From: Pogostemon cablin
Lineage: Eukaryota > Streptophyta > Magnoliopsida > Lamiales > Lamiaceae
Direction of reading: 5' to 3'
DNA: 64,000 bases
NCBI GenBank assembly: GCA_023678885.1
Contig: CM042997.1
Location: 27,844,064-27,908,063, forward strand
Under the pieces are notes generated by a model. The model had not been told where the DNA came from. It saw only the letters and a list, made by a program, of their open reading frames with translations, and did no database searches. Both the position numbers and the translations under genes were made by a program. Of this stretch, positions 1-12,625 are shown one piece after another. How positions within the stretch are numbered: position 1 is the first letter of the stretch; the number at the start of each line of letters is the position of its first letter.

Positions 1-194
1 CCATCACGGATTTATAAAAACAAATCAAGAAAACTGCAATGAGTGAATATATAATCAACAACCATTAATTTTATGCCACTTTTGCCAACACACCAATCAA
101 GAAACCTTCAAACTGAAGCTGCTCTCTGTCTCAAATTTTTTTTATCATTCTATGATATGATTCTCCCACTCTCTGGTAACCACCATTAACATTA

Positions 195-2499
195 ATGGCT
201 TCCAATTTGGGATCTCTGAGGCAGATCTTTGCGGACCGAAGCAAAGAGCGATTGCTGTCTGGGAAATACAACTCCGACGTCGGATTCGACGATGATTACC
301 TCGTTCATGAGGGGTGTTTACGCCGGATTTTCCGAATCATGGGAGATAGGGTCCACAGGTGGTGGGGTGATCTTGTCGAGACGGCGGTGAGTGCTTATGA
401 GATGGGGAGATCCGACCCGAGAAAAGTGGTGTTTGCTGCTAAAATGGGTCTTGCTTTGTCTCTGGTTTCGGTGCTGATCTTCTTCAAAGAGCCCTTGAGT
501 TATATTAGCCAGTATTCCATCTGGGCTATTCTCACTGTTGTTGTTGTGTTTGAATTCAGCATTGGTGGGTTTTTGGTTCTTCATTCTGTGGGGGGTTCTT
601 AATCTTACAGTACTGTTTATTGATGAATTAAGACATGATCCTTAATGAAACACACTAGCTGCAGTACATCTCTATTGCCATATGATTGTGTTTGTGTGAT
701 TCAACTGTTAGTTTAATGGCTTGAATGAATGTTGTGCTTTGTGGGGTGTAGGGGCAACCTTGATCAAAGGTTTTAATCGCGCATTGGGGACGATATCAGC
801 CGGAGCACTAGCATTAGGGATTGCAGAGTTATCTGTGATGGCTGGAGAATTCCAAGAAGTTGTGGTTGTGATCAGTGTTTTTATTGCAGGTGAGGTTGTC
901 TTGTCTTTTTAAGTTAAAAGTTGTTGATCTAATCATGTGAAGTTGGAATCATTGTTGTCTTGGATTTCAGGTTTCTTAGCAAGTTATTTGAAGTTGCATC
1001 CAGCTATGAAGCAATACGAGTATGGCTTTCGCGTGTTCTTGTTGACATTCTGCATTGTCCTAGTATCCGGAACATCACATTTCGTCCAAACAGCTGTTTC
1101 TAGGTTCTTACTAATACTTTTTGGAGCTACTGTTTGTTTGCTCATTAATGTATGTTTGTATCCCATTTGGGCTGGTGAAGATTTGCATAAACTAGTTGTG
1201 AAAAACTTCAAGGGAGTGGCTAGCTCTCTCGAAGGTACATATATAGATAGATAGATAGATAGATACATGTTTTTTTGGACCAAGAATGCTGTTTAGAGCT
1301 ATTTCTTACATGTTTTTGTCCTTTGATACATAGGTTGTGTGAGTATGTACTTGCAATGTGTCGAGTACAGTAGAATTCCTTCGAAAATCTTGGTCTATCA
1401 AGCTTCTGATGATCCATTATACAAGGGATATAGAGCTGCAGTTGAGTCTACTAGCCAAGAGGAGTCTCTGGTGTGCAACCTTCTATATTGACTAGAACAA
1501 TCTTGTCTAAAAAACGAAATGTGGTTTTATCGATTTTTTCTTTCTATTTGGCAGTTAGGATTCGCGGTTTGGGAACCACCCCACGGACGTTACAAGATGT
1601 TTAAGTATCCATGGAGTGAGTATGTTAAAGTGAGTGGTGCTTTGAGGTATTGTGCTTTCATGGTTATGGCAATGCATGGAAGTATACTGTCTGAAATACA
1701 GGTATTTTGGTGATTTAGTATTCTTGTTTATTTGTTGCCTTAAAAATTGTGCAGATCATGCCATTCTTAATGTGACTTTGCTTTTCTTGAAAAAATGATC
1801 ATTTTTCAGGCATCATCTGAATTAAGACAAGCTTTTAAGGATGGGATTCAGAGAGTTGGGATTGAAGGTGCTAAAGTGTTGAAACATGTCGGTGAGAAAG
1901 TCGAAGAGATGGAGCAGCTGTCGCCCGGGAACCTTCTGCAAGATGTCCACGACGCAGCTGAGGATTTGCAGATGATGATCGACCAAAAGTCATATCTCTT
2001 GGTGAATGCACAGAACTGGGAAGGTGTGAAACGAGCTGCGAATCCAGAGGTCCTACAAGAGCTCAAAGACAACGAGCAGAAGCCGATGGTGATAAACTCC
2101 CTCACCGAGACAGCTAACCTAAGATCAACTCAGACATTACAACGGAACTATGATCCTCACAATCCCAGCATGAGCATCCATCTCTCTGTCTCACAATGGG
2201 GTTCTGGAGAAGACGTGCTTAGACAGCAGACGATGTGGCCGTCGCGCCTCTCACTCATAGGTGACACTATACTAAACGAGCGTGAAGTGCGAACCTATGA
2301 AAGTGCCAGTGCATTGTCACTTGCTACTTTCACTTCTTTGTTGATTGAGTTTATTGCAAGGCTGCAGAATCTTGTCCATTCGTTTGAGGAACTCAGTGAG
2401 AAAGCCAAGTTTAGCGTGCCTAAAGAGATGTCTGAAACGAAGGAGGCTGTCGGGCTTTGGCAATGGATGCTCAAGGGGTTGCAGTGGACCAAGAACTGA
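195..2499 (+). CDS. ALMT: ALMT9-type aluminium-activated malate transporter (anion channel)
   Basis: Six exons join in frame: 195-564, 752-889, 971-1234, 1334-1470, 1555-1701 and 1810-2499, giving about 581 aa, normal for the family. The N-terminal half has hydrophobic segments (VVFAAKMGLALSLVSVLIFF, WAILTVVVVFEFSIG, FRVFLLTFCIVLVSG, FLLILFGATVCLLINV) typical of the ALMT pore domain. Family signatures follow: KGFNRALGT, YPIWAGEDLH, VESTSQEESL and WEPPHGRYK (the WEP motif). The soluble C-terminal half ends with the conserved TYESASALSLATFTSLLIEF block. Family members conduct malate, chloride and related anions. The long N-terminus and sequence place it with the ALMT4/5/6/9 clade, usually in the vacuolar membrane; that location and clade are inferred. 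The ATG at 195 is the first in frame and gives a family-like N-terminus. Intron 3 holds a short GATA microsatellite (about 1242-1264). The reading frame is intact. Confidence 0.93.
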
Positions 2500-3323
2500 T
2501 GCATTCTATCAAGAAACAACACATGATATGATGAACATAGATAGCTAGAAGGATGATCACTCTGAATGCTCGTCGAAGACTGGTTGTGAAACGTGGCGAT
2601 GATTCGACGGGAGAAGATGGGGTAAAGGAAGAATGATACTTGGGAGTTAAATATCACATAGTTGCAGAGATAGTGAACTTTAGACACTAGTCTTTTTTTT
2701 TAAAAAAAAAAGAAATGAACACTAGTATTAGTACTACAAGAGGCTAATTCTTTTATTACTAGAATTCTATAAGAAATGTAGTGTTTGGAACATTTGTTCT
2801 TAGCTTCATTACAATATTAATTATCATTCAGATAAGTTTAAGGATTCAGAGTGTGCCTTTTCTGAAATCATAATTATAATAGCTACCCAATTAATGGTGA
2901 GACACGACTTTAAAACTCTGGATCTGCAATCCAACGGCTGAAATAAAAGTAGAAACTCACCAACATTTTCCATCAAGATTTCTGTTTGTCTGGTTCTGAT
3001 CACCTTCGAGGAAATTGCTATTGTCATGGTAGTAGTCTGGGAATTGTCTAATATGCCCCGGGAATTGCCTAATCCCAGAAATAGTTCAATCATCGTTAAG
3101 ACAAAACAGATTAAGATTAAGATTAAGGAGGTGTTAATTAAATGGACTTGTTTATAATTTGCAAGATTCTTGAATCCCAGTTGAATTAGTGTAAAATATT
3201 TGACTCACTGTAGTTTTCCCACCGCACAACATTCATTATCAAACACCTGAAGAACAACAGCTATGTTTTAGGTTCGGTAATAAAATACCTACACTGTGTG
3301 TGCAATACACACAGTTGTTGAAG
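2500..3323. other. Intergenic spacer, 3' flank of ALMT
   Basis: Contains the presumed ALMT 3' UTR and the presumed promoter/5' UTR of the next gene. Open frames here do not resemble any family I know. A short T/A homopolymer stretch lies at about 2693-2711. Confidence 0.5.
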
Positions 3324-4658
3324 ATGTGGGCTGTTGTATCTCTACCTTCTTGTGCTGCTTTACAAACAAAACTCTGCAAACCCATCAACAGCATAAGAAC
3401 CCTCTGCAAGAAATTTGGCTATAAAGACTCCATTTTCACTCTAAAATCGCTTCAACCCCAAAGAGAAAGCCACCATTTCAAGAAATCCTTCCATCATCCT
3501 GTCAGCTGCTCTTTGGACAGTTCTGGAGATCATTTCCTCGAACGAAATCAAGATTTGAGTAATGTAAGTTTATTTATTTATCTTTTCAATATCCCAGGAC
3601 ATCTCTCTCTCTCAACACTGTCTGTTGGTTTTCAAGAATCAGGAGAGTAAAGGGTTCTGGCAGAAATGGAAGGTAATTCCTCTCTATTTGATATTTAATT
3701 TTTGGTGGAATTAGGTGAAAACCCATTTCAAAATCTTGGATTTATTTAATCATTTGAGGTTGATGTATGGTTTACTAGGAAAATTCAGCAGAAATGAGTA
3801 GAAAAGTGGCAAAGTTGGGGCTTGCAGCAGTTCTTGCATATGGAATATTTGATGGAGTGACATACACTAGTTTCTTTGTGCTTGCATTTCTTGGGTATGA
3901 GAAAAGCACTGGCAAGAATCCTGCCGCTAATCTTCAAGCTCTACTTGGGGTGGGTAACAGATACTACTTACTTCAGCAAATCATCATAGTAATTTGCTTA
4001 TAGATTCATAATATTGAAGTAATTTTAGTGATATATTAGAAATTTATAGCAGGAAGATTTGTTTGAAGTTACTTTTGAAATGAATGAGTTCTCAAAAGAT
4101 TTCAGCCTTCCTAAAATTAGAGTTGTTTGAATGAGTTAATTCTATGATAGATAGTGCATTTCATTTGTTTACTAAGGGATATATTCATACATGTTATGTA
4201 TGAATGAATCTTGATGGCAAATTTTCACCAAGTAGGCTCTACTAGATGCTTACTCTGAGATTTGAACATCACTCCCCCATCTAGAATGTATATTGATTGG
4301 GTTCGGGTAAGGGTACGGGTCGACCACAATCAATATCTAGATGGGGATGTTAAGAGTCATCTCTTGATTGGGTTAGATGACCAAAATTACCCATATTACA
4401 CAATTGTCTTATACATTCTTCACTGATCTGCCTGTGTAGATAGTTATCCTGATGTGGACTGGGAACAACGTAACGAGGCCGTTCAGAGTAGCCGGGGCTG
4501 CTGCACTGGCGCCTGTGGTCGACAAAGGGCTGAGGCGACTGCAAAAATACTTCAACTTTCCAAGCGTAGCATATGCTTTTGCTCTTGTTGTAGGAATTTT
4601 GGGTGGATTGTGTTTAACTGTAATAGTGTTGCTTATACTTTCCAGATGGGGGAAGTGA
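3324..4658 (+). CDS. Conserved plant small membrane protein, probably plastid-targeted; function unknown
   Basis: Four exons join in frame: 3324-3563, 3643-3672, 3779-3949 and 4440-4658 (about 219 aa). I start at the ATG at 3324 (MWAVVSLPSCAALQTK), not the upstream in-frame ATG at 3300, because it gives a Ser/Lys-rich, acid-poor N-terminus like a plastid transit peptide. The mature part (exons 3-4) has two hydrophobic segments: one in KLGLAAVLAYGIFDGVTYTS and one near the C-terminus (AYAFALVVGILGGLCLTVIV). Between them lie GYEKSTGKNPAANLQALLG and a conserved-looking stretch TGNNVTRPFRVAGAAALAP. It may be a distant relative of the DUF1279/FAM210 type, but I am not sure. No catalytic motif is visible. 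Confidence 0.75.
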
Positions 4659-6491
4659 CATTTTTCTATCTCCTATTACAAGCATGGAACTAGTGTCCAT
4701 GATTTGTTTGTCTTCATGCAAGTTCCAATTGGCACCAAATAGAGGTGTCAATTTGTGACACACGTGTAGCTAAGACATGTTTAGCTGGTACGCGTCTTAG
4801 CATGAACTAATCGGATATGATTGAAAGAGCGAGGCAAGATAAATACATCGTGTGTATTTGGTTTATTAAACTTGATGCAATATGCTCTACGTTGATTAAT
4901 TGACATGTATCAGAAAGAACTTTAATCTCATCAATTGAGTAGAAAGATACCTAAAAAGAAACATGCAAAGAATTGTGTGAGACTGTCTAACGAAATGATT
5001 TTCGTGAGAAGATATGATGTAATAACCATTATAATTAAAAGTGATATTCTACATGCAAGCATAAACATGTACCGGAATTAGAAGAAACGGGCGATGATGG
5101 AAGTCCGAGGTGAAAATTTATATGCGTTTGAAGCACCCTATCCAAATCTATGGTGCAGCAAGGCCAAAGTGGTGCTGCTTAGTTTCCTCCTTTTATTAAA
5201 TTGAGCTTGCTAATGTCTCAAGTAATTAATCCTAATTATATTATTAAAAGTCATTTAATCTCATAATCCGTCTCTTGAGAGACTGCCCAATAATAATCTC
5301 TCAAACTGCGTATCAAGAATTAAAAAAAGAATGCACATGTTGGATCTAACAACTCGTGAGGCACGTGTATACATGCAATTGGAGGAGATCTACCTATGAA
5401 GTTGGCTTGCTTTGATGTTAAAAAAGTTCCAATTACATAGAGTGAGCATGTAAGATGGAAAGGATTGGATGACGTAAATCCCCATTCTCAATCCAAATGG
5501 GTGGTCCTAAAGCTTTTCAGAAACCAAAAAATACATTATGATCTGATACAACCTTGTAAGAAGTACAAGGTTTGTTGAGATACTCAAAACAAATCTGCAC
5601 CGACTAAACACGAGGATATGAGCAGAGCTACAACACTCTAACATGTGTACATATATTGGTTCATGGCTTTTTAAAACAACTAAGTATAAACTCCACCCAA
5701 AACACACGATACCATACCAATGTGGAGATTGCATAGACCACAAGCACACGGTTTTTCGAAGCTCGAAAATTCCAAGAAATGTCAGCATTCCTGCAAGTTG
5801 AAACTATTTGCACAAAAATCAACAGTTTAGAATTACATTAGCATTTGTTTAAGAACTCCAACGCACATATTGCCGCAGCAGATGGCATTTCTCCAATATA
5901 AAACAGCCAAGTGGTACGCCATGCTTCCATTTATAGTATTTCTAGTAATTTCAAAGTTAAAGGAGAATACAGAAGTGGAAACAGTAGAACTTTGAAGTAA
6001 GCTAGGCACGTTGAGGAACTACCAGTAGGGAGGTAAGTGTTGCCTAATATGTCCATTTTCATTTCCACTACTATTTTTGTCATTTACGAACATTCTCCAG
6101 GCTATAGCCTAATTCACACCAAAAGAAAAAAAAATTTCAAAATCCTTGTACCATGTACGTCTGCTCCAATTAAAAAAGTTTTTTCAAGATCCATGTATCA
6201 AAGTTAAAAGATATATTATTTGTTTAAAGAAGTTATCTTCTTATATTCTCCCAAATGTACCATGTACATCTGTTCCATTTTCAAGATCCCAAGAAGGATG
6301 AATACTAAAATATGTTCTACCTCTAGGCAATAGATGAAAATGAGGACCATGGGCATGGAGCCTCAACAGCACGAGATAAGGATAGAGAATGTGTCATTTA
6401 CAGTGAGATTTGAAGGATTGAAGAAGAATAATTATCATTTAACACATTGTTTTTTGCAACCCTAACAAATATATTATAACAGAAATCACAG
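4659..6491. other. Intergenic spacer, no recognised gene
   Basis: AT-rich DNA with only short open frames. A stretch at about 6332-6410 has overlapping short frames that could hold the missing first coding exon of the DUF828 gene that follows, but I could not join it cleanly. Confidence 0.4.
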
Positions 6492-8437
6492 GTGTTGGGT
6501 GCCAAAGAAAAGAATGTTTGTTCTTACAAGCAACAGGAGATCCAAAAGAGCGCTAACCATGCTTTGGAGTTCCTCGGTAGATCTTGGAGCCCATCTGCAT
6601 CTGATTTCGTACAGATATTTTCATCAACTGTAAGAAACTCCTCCAATCACAACCTATGGAGTAAGAGTAGCAACAAGGGCAAAGGATATGACTAATAAAC
6701 AGAAAAAAATGTATGTTTAAAGTTGACATAATAAAAAAGGGAAAATGCGATACTAAGTTACATACCAAGGTTTCTAATGCAGGTTTGCAGACACATTATG
6801 TGAAAACATCGATGTGAGGCCACCATGCCAACTAACACTAAAGTATCTTGGATGTTATCAGTCCCATATCCCAATCAGTTTTTAATAACTGCAAAATTGA
6901 ATTGGGGTCTGAGACAGCTTGGGACAGCACTCTAATCTTGAGATACACACAATTCAGCAGAACAATGTAGTAATGAAAGCTAACAATTTACACATCTATT
7001 TCAACTCTTCTTAATAATATATATTTTTTCATTAACAGAATCCCTTGCTTCCTGGCAACACCAACAAACCAGTTGATGAAAGTTCAGAAAGAGGAGACAG
7101 AGATCAAAAGGCTTCATTAGAGCAAGACAACATTCAGGTAACCACTCAGTCCTCTCATTCTCAGATCAGAATCTGAAGCTTACTTATCAAAAGTATTTGA
7201 AGTGCAGATGGATTTCAAACAATCAAAGACATGGCCGAGGGGTAAATCCTTGGCTGGCTTATTGATGCCATGGAAAGAGAATAAGAAAGAGGAAAAGCGA
7301 CTCCGCACAGCCCAATTGCACGCGGCCCTTTCACTCACTCAACTTGCTGCAGCCATTGCTGGGATTTGTGGCAGCAAAGAAGAGAGCTCTCCGTTGCGGA
7401 ATGAGATAGCAGGAACATCAAGGGAGGATATGGGTAGCGTACTGTCTTCTGCTGCAGCACTTGTAACCAGCGTGTGTGTTGAAGCAGCAGAGTCCCTAGG
7501 TGCTGAAAGGGGACAAGTTAGAGCAGCTGTTGACTCTGGGATGGCTATTCAAACTCCAATTGACATGATAGCAGTTACAGCTACAGCAGCAACATGTAAC
7601 AAATTCGAATATACTTCCTCTTATTACTCTTTATATTCATTATTTACAACTTCTTATTTATTTCCCTATAGTATAAGTAAATTTATACACAAGCAAAAAT
7701 CTCAAAAAATTAAGCAATGTACCAGGTTTAAGAGGAGCTGCACTACTGAAATCAAGATCCATGGCAGTTCCGCTTTCTAGGATTCAAGAGATGATAAAAT
7801 TAAGTGCTGAAATACACACAATTATGCCTTCAGGTATAGAAAAATGATGGTAGGAAGAATATTCATTGATTCATGAAATTACATCAAATTCAGTATCTTT
7901 TCCATGAGAATGTCATGCAATTGGTCTAAGAAAACAAAAAATATATGCAGGACGCAGAGAATGCAACAGGGTCAGTGTCTATTTAAAGTGTGACCATCTC
8001 ATGTTCTGTTTTAGAAAGAAGTACTTGGGCGGAGCCTGGACATCTGCAAAAGAGTGTACTTCTCCTATATTCACTCAAATCTCCAACAGACACACACACA
8101 CTAACGCATACTTATCAAAAGCATGACATGCCATAGTCATTTTCCAACTCTAGCTTTGCTATTCTTATTATGTTTAACCAATGCATACGAAAATATTGAT
8201 GGCCATAAAACACAAGCTTACACTTATGCCTCTTCTCATTCTCCAGTTCAGGTTACCAACATTGCTGAGGAGAGAACAAAATACGAGGGAAATTCTCTGC
8301 TGTGTCTAAAGACCAAGAATGGTATCATAAAACTGATGTTTGAAGATGAGATGCAATCGAATATTTGGATTTCAACCATTTTCAATCTCGTGGAGATGTG
8401 CAAGCAGAGCAAACCTTCCAGCGCAAGCCAGCCATAA
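6492..8437 (+). CDS. DUF828 + PH_2 (VAN3-binding/FORKED-like) protein, 5' exon unresolved
   Basis: Six exons join in frame: 6492-6629, 7039-7137, 7208-7595, 7726-7833, 7951-8055 and 8247-8437. The first encodes the DUF828 hallmark ALEFLGRSWSPSASDF. The third carries the basic WPRGKSLAGLL and the alanine-rich helical block HAALSLTQLAAAIAGI, followed by ALVTSVCVEAAESLGAER. The fifth and sixth encode the plant PH-like domain (VSVYLKCDHLMFCFRKKYLG, then IIKLMFEDEMQSNIWISTI). Known relatives bind ARF-GAPs and phosphoinositides and act in vein patterning and auxin-carrier trafficking; this role is inferred from the family. The encoded part is about 340 aa, shorter than usual, and the PH-like domain looks compressed. 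Exon 1 starts at a splice acceptor (6490-6491), so the start codon lies upstream and was not found. The donor after residue KE (8055) was chosen because it restores the frame of the last exon. Confidence 0.8.
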
Positions 8438-9356
8438 TCGTTAACCATTTTCATTCATTTATTTCGTGCAATATAGAGTCTGTATATGAATTCTACTTTC
8501 ATATTCAATAAATCCACTGAATAACCAGTTGAACAGATGATCAGATACATATAGTTTGCAAATTAGGCAGAGTAACAAATAATAGAATTAATAATGCATC
8601 ATCATGCAATGATTTGCACCTACATATTATCAACATCAAGTGAAATTCCCCTAATAACACCAATATCATCGTATATTCCGAGAAGCAAAAATGGTTTTGT
8701 TTTTGTTTCCAATTCCTTTCACGAATAGAAACTATGCACAGAAATCAACAGATGGCCAATTTCTACTTGAATCGAGTGAAATGTTTCGTTACCTTCGTAT
8801 CATCCTGAACTGACAAGTGATGATCAAGCTCCAATTGAATGTGATTTTGGACTTCAATTGTGGGTAAAATAATCAAATGGGCCACGTTTATATTTGGGTT
8901 GTCAATTTAGAACCCTAATTTAATATATGCCCATTTGAGGAAAAAATTAGCCCAAATATCTTTAGGGCTTTGAATGCCATTTTTACGCAGGTTTTGGGGT
9001 TTAAGTTGAAATTCTTGATAAATACACCAAATCCATTTCATTAGTTTATAATAGGATTTCTTAAATCTTAAAAAAAAAAAAAAGATCATTAATATATATA
9101 TTCAATCGGATCATAATAGTTATGTACTCCCAGTCTCCCACCGCCAAAAATAAAAATCATGTTTTCGTCCATCCTACCGTTAATATTACACCCCAAAATA
9201 AAAAACATATATCAACCTATAACTTCAAAATAGTATATTTTAATTTCTAATTTATTATTCTCACGCACATTACGTATTTTATTTTTTATTTACATAAAAA
9301 ACTATAATAAATAATTTTTCTTAAACTACATATGTACAGTAAATGTGGCACTTAAA
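8438..9356. other. Gene-free AT-rich spacer
   Basis: No coding sequence or clear repeat recognised. A degenerate stretch near 9127-9190 vaguely resembles MITE termini but has no matching partner. Confidence 0.4.
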
Positions 9357-9535
9357 TTGGGACAGATGGTGTAGAAGGATGGTTCATTAAGATACAAAAA
9401 ATTAGATGGAGTATTTCTGAAGAATTTACCTCTCTAAATCATATATTTGGGACAGATGGTGTAGAAGGATGGTTCATTAAGATACAAAAAATTAGATGGA
9501 GTATTTCTGAAGAATTTACCTCTCTAAATCATATG
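9357..9535. repeat. 90-bp direct tandem duplication
   Basis: GACAGATGGTGTAGAAGGAT starts at 9361 and again at 9451. The copies are nearly identical over 90 bp, and a partial third echo (TATTTCTGAAGAATT) follows at about 9542. The high identity suggests a recent duplication. Confidence 0.95.
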
Positions 9536-9645
9536 GAGTACTATTTCTGAAGAATTCAAATCACATTTGTTTTTCCATAAATATACCAACGTATCGAACC
9601 ATAAAAAGACAAAATACGAATAAACTAGTAAAATTTAGAATTTAA

Positions 9646-9648
<3 letters not shown>

Positions 9649-9718
<70 letters not shown>
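9649..9718. repeat. (AT)n microsatellite
   Basis: An uninterrupted AT dinucleotide run of about 70 bp. Confidence 0.98.
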
Positions 9719-9722
<4 letters not shown>

Positions 9723-9739
9723 CCCGCATACAGCACCAC

Positions 9740-12510
9740 GGGATCATTTAATTATTTTTTATTATTTTTTATAATTAAATAATTCGTGTTATATAACGTA
9801 ACAACATTAATTAATAAAAAAATTCCTTATAGCTAGACAATTTTTTTTCATCAATGTAAAGAATTTGCAACTACGCATATGACCAATTTTGTCTCCTTGC
9901 TGTATATTTATATAGTTATTAGTATTTCATTTTTTTTATTGCATTTAAGTACAATTATAATCAAAGTATGTAATTCTTAGTAAAAAAAATCTTAATTTTA
10001 CTGTTTGTCTAAAATAAATATCAATTATATATAAAAAATCAAAATTTATTCTTTTTTTTTCAATACACTTAATTAATTTATTTATATCAAATGATTTATT
10101 TATTAATTGTAATTAATTATATTAAATAAAATAAGTCATAATAAATGTATAGGAAAAACAAATAAATAGTAAGACTATACGTGAACAACAAGTGATCATT
10201 TTACTATTATTCTTATTTTTATAATTAAATAATTCGTGTTATATAATGTAACAACATTAATTTAGGAGATTTTTTTTCTTATAGCTAGACAATTTCTTTC
10301 ATCAATGTAAAGGATTTGCAACAAACTATAACATTTGACTTTTGATAATATAATGTACAACTAAATCATATAAAAAATTATATATATGTACATATATTCT
10401 AATTATTTGAAAAAATCTTGACTTGTATTTTGTAATACCCAAGTTTCTCACTACTAGTGTGTTTATATAATTTAATTTGTATTATGTGTACTTTATAATT
10501 ATGTGACATTTGTTTCTCAATTTTATTTATCTTTATATTTTAATTGAGACATCTGTGATAATAATGGTGACAATATGTGAATATATGTGTGCATAAATAT
10601 TTACGTGTATTAATTTGGATATATGAGTAAATTATTTTATGTGTATAAATACACTTTTCTTAATTATTAAGTATCACACGTATTTTTATTATAATAATAA
10701 TATTAATAAATAAAAAAAAAGTCAAAGGGGCGGCAGAAATTGATTTGGCTTAGTAGCGAAAATTGAAAAAATGGCAAAGGTCGTTTTCAATAAAAAAAAA
10801 TTAATTATTTATTTATTTAATTGATCGACCAACTCATTTCTTCTCCTTATAAATAGGTGTGGGGAGGTGGTTACCTCACACCCCAAAAATTTTAATTCGA
10901 GAAAAATTTGAGGGAAGAAGTGTGTTGGAACGGGAAGGAAGTAATTAATTACGGATTTTCACGGGTCTATAGTGTTATTATTATCGGAGTTCAAGTAAGT
11001 AAAAGTCCAACTACAATGCATAAATATGTTGTGTGTAAATTATTTGTGATTAATATATGATAATTATGTTGTGAATTATTTGTGATTAGTTTAATTGTGT
11101 TATGAATTATTTTGTTATAAATTATCTGGGATTAATTGATTATACAAATTGTGGATTTATGTAATTTGAAATAATATTATTGTATTATATATATATCTGT
11201 GTGATTGGGAACTGTTAAAAATATATCCGTATGACTTGAGAAGATGTTGGTTATAAGGATCTGTGTGATCCAAGATGGAGTTGTTATTATAAGAGATCCG
11301 TGTGATCCAAGGTGATGTGGATTTGTGTGAATTAAATCAAGTTGTTATTTTATTTATAATTAAATGTTGATATTGATGTCATAAATGATTTATGATGTGT
11401 ATTTAATTGCACTGGTTGCATACCATGCATATCATGAAAAGTGTTTTCCCTAAAAATTAATAAGATACTAATGGTGTGTGCGGCCACTATATATGCATCT
11501 CTGTCAGGGTTCGGAAAAATCGTTCCCGATATTTTTGTCAGGGGTTCGGAAAAATCGTCCCCACCACTTTGTCAGGGGTTCGGAAAAAATCGTCCCCATT
11601 GAACTCATTTGGGTTGCATATCATAAGTGTGTCGTGGGGATCCCGCAACGTGAATAATTTTCTAAATAAAAGAGACAAATTAGTAGATTAGGAAATAAAT
11701 GCATTTTCATGCATTGTCATGCATGATTTCTACTTACTGAGATTTTTGTCTCACTAGTTTATGCATTGTAGGTGAGCCTGATGATATTTGAGTATGTGGG
11801 TGGTGTACTGTGCAAGCTGTGGAGCTCCTACAAGGTTTCGAGTGGATGTACATAGATGACGACCTGTTGGGCTAGACCGTGTGTTTATTCTGTTTCCGCT
11901 GATATTTTATTATGTAATATATAAAAAAAATATTGTCAACTGTTGGTGTGGATTGAAGTGGTGTCAGAAACCAATTATGTATGTTGAACTGGTATGGCCG
12001 TTTGGATAATATATATTATGTGAGGAAAAAAAATATATGCAAATTTTATGATGATGATGTTTATGTTAATTAAAGAATTATAAGTTATGAAAAGTGGGTC
12101 GTGACATATTTTTTTTAAATGTTAGTTTATAACATAATACAATTGAAAACTATTTATTACTCCCTCCGTCTCTTTAAAAAAATATGCAACCAGATGCGGA
12201 CAATTTTGTCTCTTTGCTGTATATTTATATAGTTGTTAGTATTTCATTTTTTCATTATATTTAAGTTTAATTATGATCAAAGTATGTAACTCTTAGTAAT
12301 AAATCCTTTATTTTTACTGTATGTCTAAAATAAATATCAATTATATATAAAAAAATCTCAATTTATTCTTTTTTTTATATACATGATTTGATTTGATACT
12401 AATTAATTTATTTATATTGAATAATTTGTTTATTTATTAATTGCAGTTAATGATACTAAAATAAATATATAGAAAAAATAAATAGTAAATAGTAAAACTA
12501 TACGCGAACA
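9740..12510. repeat. Tandem segmental duplication, second copy interrupted by a solo LTR
   Basis: Copy 1 is about 9740-10193. Copy 2 begins at 10194 (same ATAATTAAATAATTCGTGTT and AGCTAGACAATTT landmarks) and breaks off after TTTGCAAC near 10322. It resumes near 12187 with CAATTTTGTCTC, then TGTATATTTATATAGTT and TAAATATCAATTATATA. The interruption holds about 190 bp of other sequence plus the solo LTR. Confidence 0.75.
10431..12106 (+). mobile_element. Solo LTR of a Tekay-like Ty3/gypsy chromovirus
   Basis: 1,676 bp starting TGTAATACCCAAGTTTCTCA and ending AAAGTGGGTCGTGACA (TG...CA ends). Both flanks carry the 5-bp target duplication TATTT (10426-10430 and 12107-12111), which shows a complete LTR with no internal region. 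It is homologous in inverted orientation to the LTR at 56991-58697, which lies next to a chromovirus integrase and so gives the family. It contains three tandem copies of a GGTTCGGAAAAATCG-type unit at about 11508-11590 and subterminal GATCCGTGTGATCCAAG-like repeats at about 11220-11330. The short open frame at 11476-11691 is part of the LTR, not a gene. Confidence 0.93.
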
Positions 12511-12545
12511 ACACGTTAGCTAAAAAGAACTTTGATATACTATAC

Positions 12546-12548
<3 letters not shown>

Positions 12549-12621
<73 letters not shown>
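12549..12621. repeat. (AT)n microsatellite
   Basis: Uninterrupted AT run of about 72 bp at the left edge of the GAATCGATTC-rich duplication. It recurs at the equivalent edges of later copies. Confidence 0.97.

Positions 12622-12625
<4 letters not shown>

Noticed and set aside
11476..11691. 71-residue open frame on the plus strand, with a sister at 57403-57720
   Set aside because: Both lie wholly inside LTRs and cross the minisatellite; similarity reflects LTR homology.
12158..12186. CTCCCTCCGTC motif as a complete Stowaway MITE
   Set aside because: Only one terminus is present; no inverted partner with TA was found nearby. The same applies to the isolated end at 40962.
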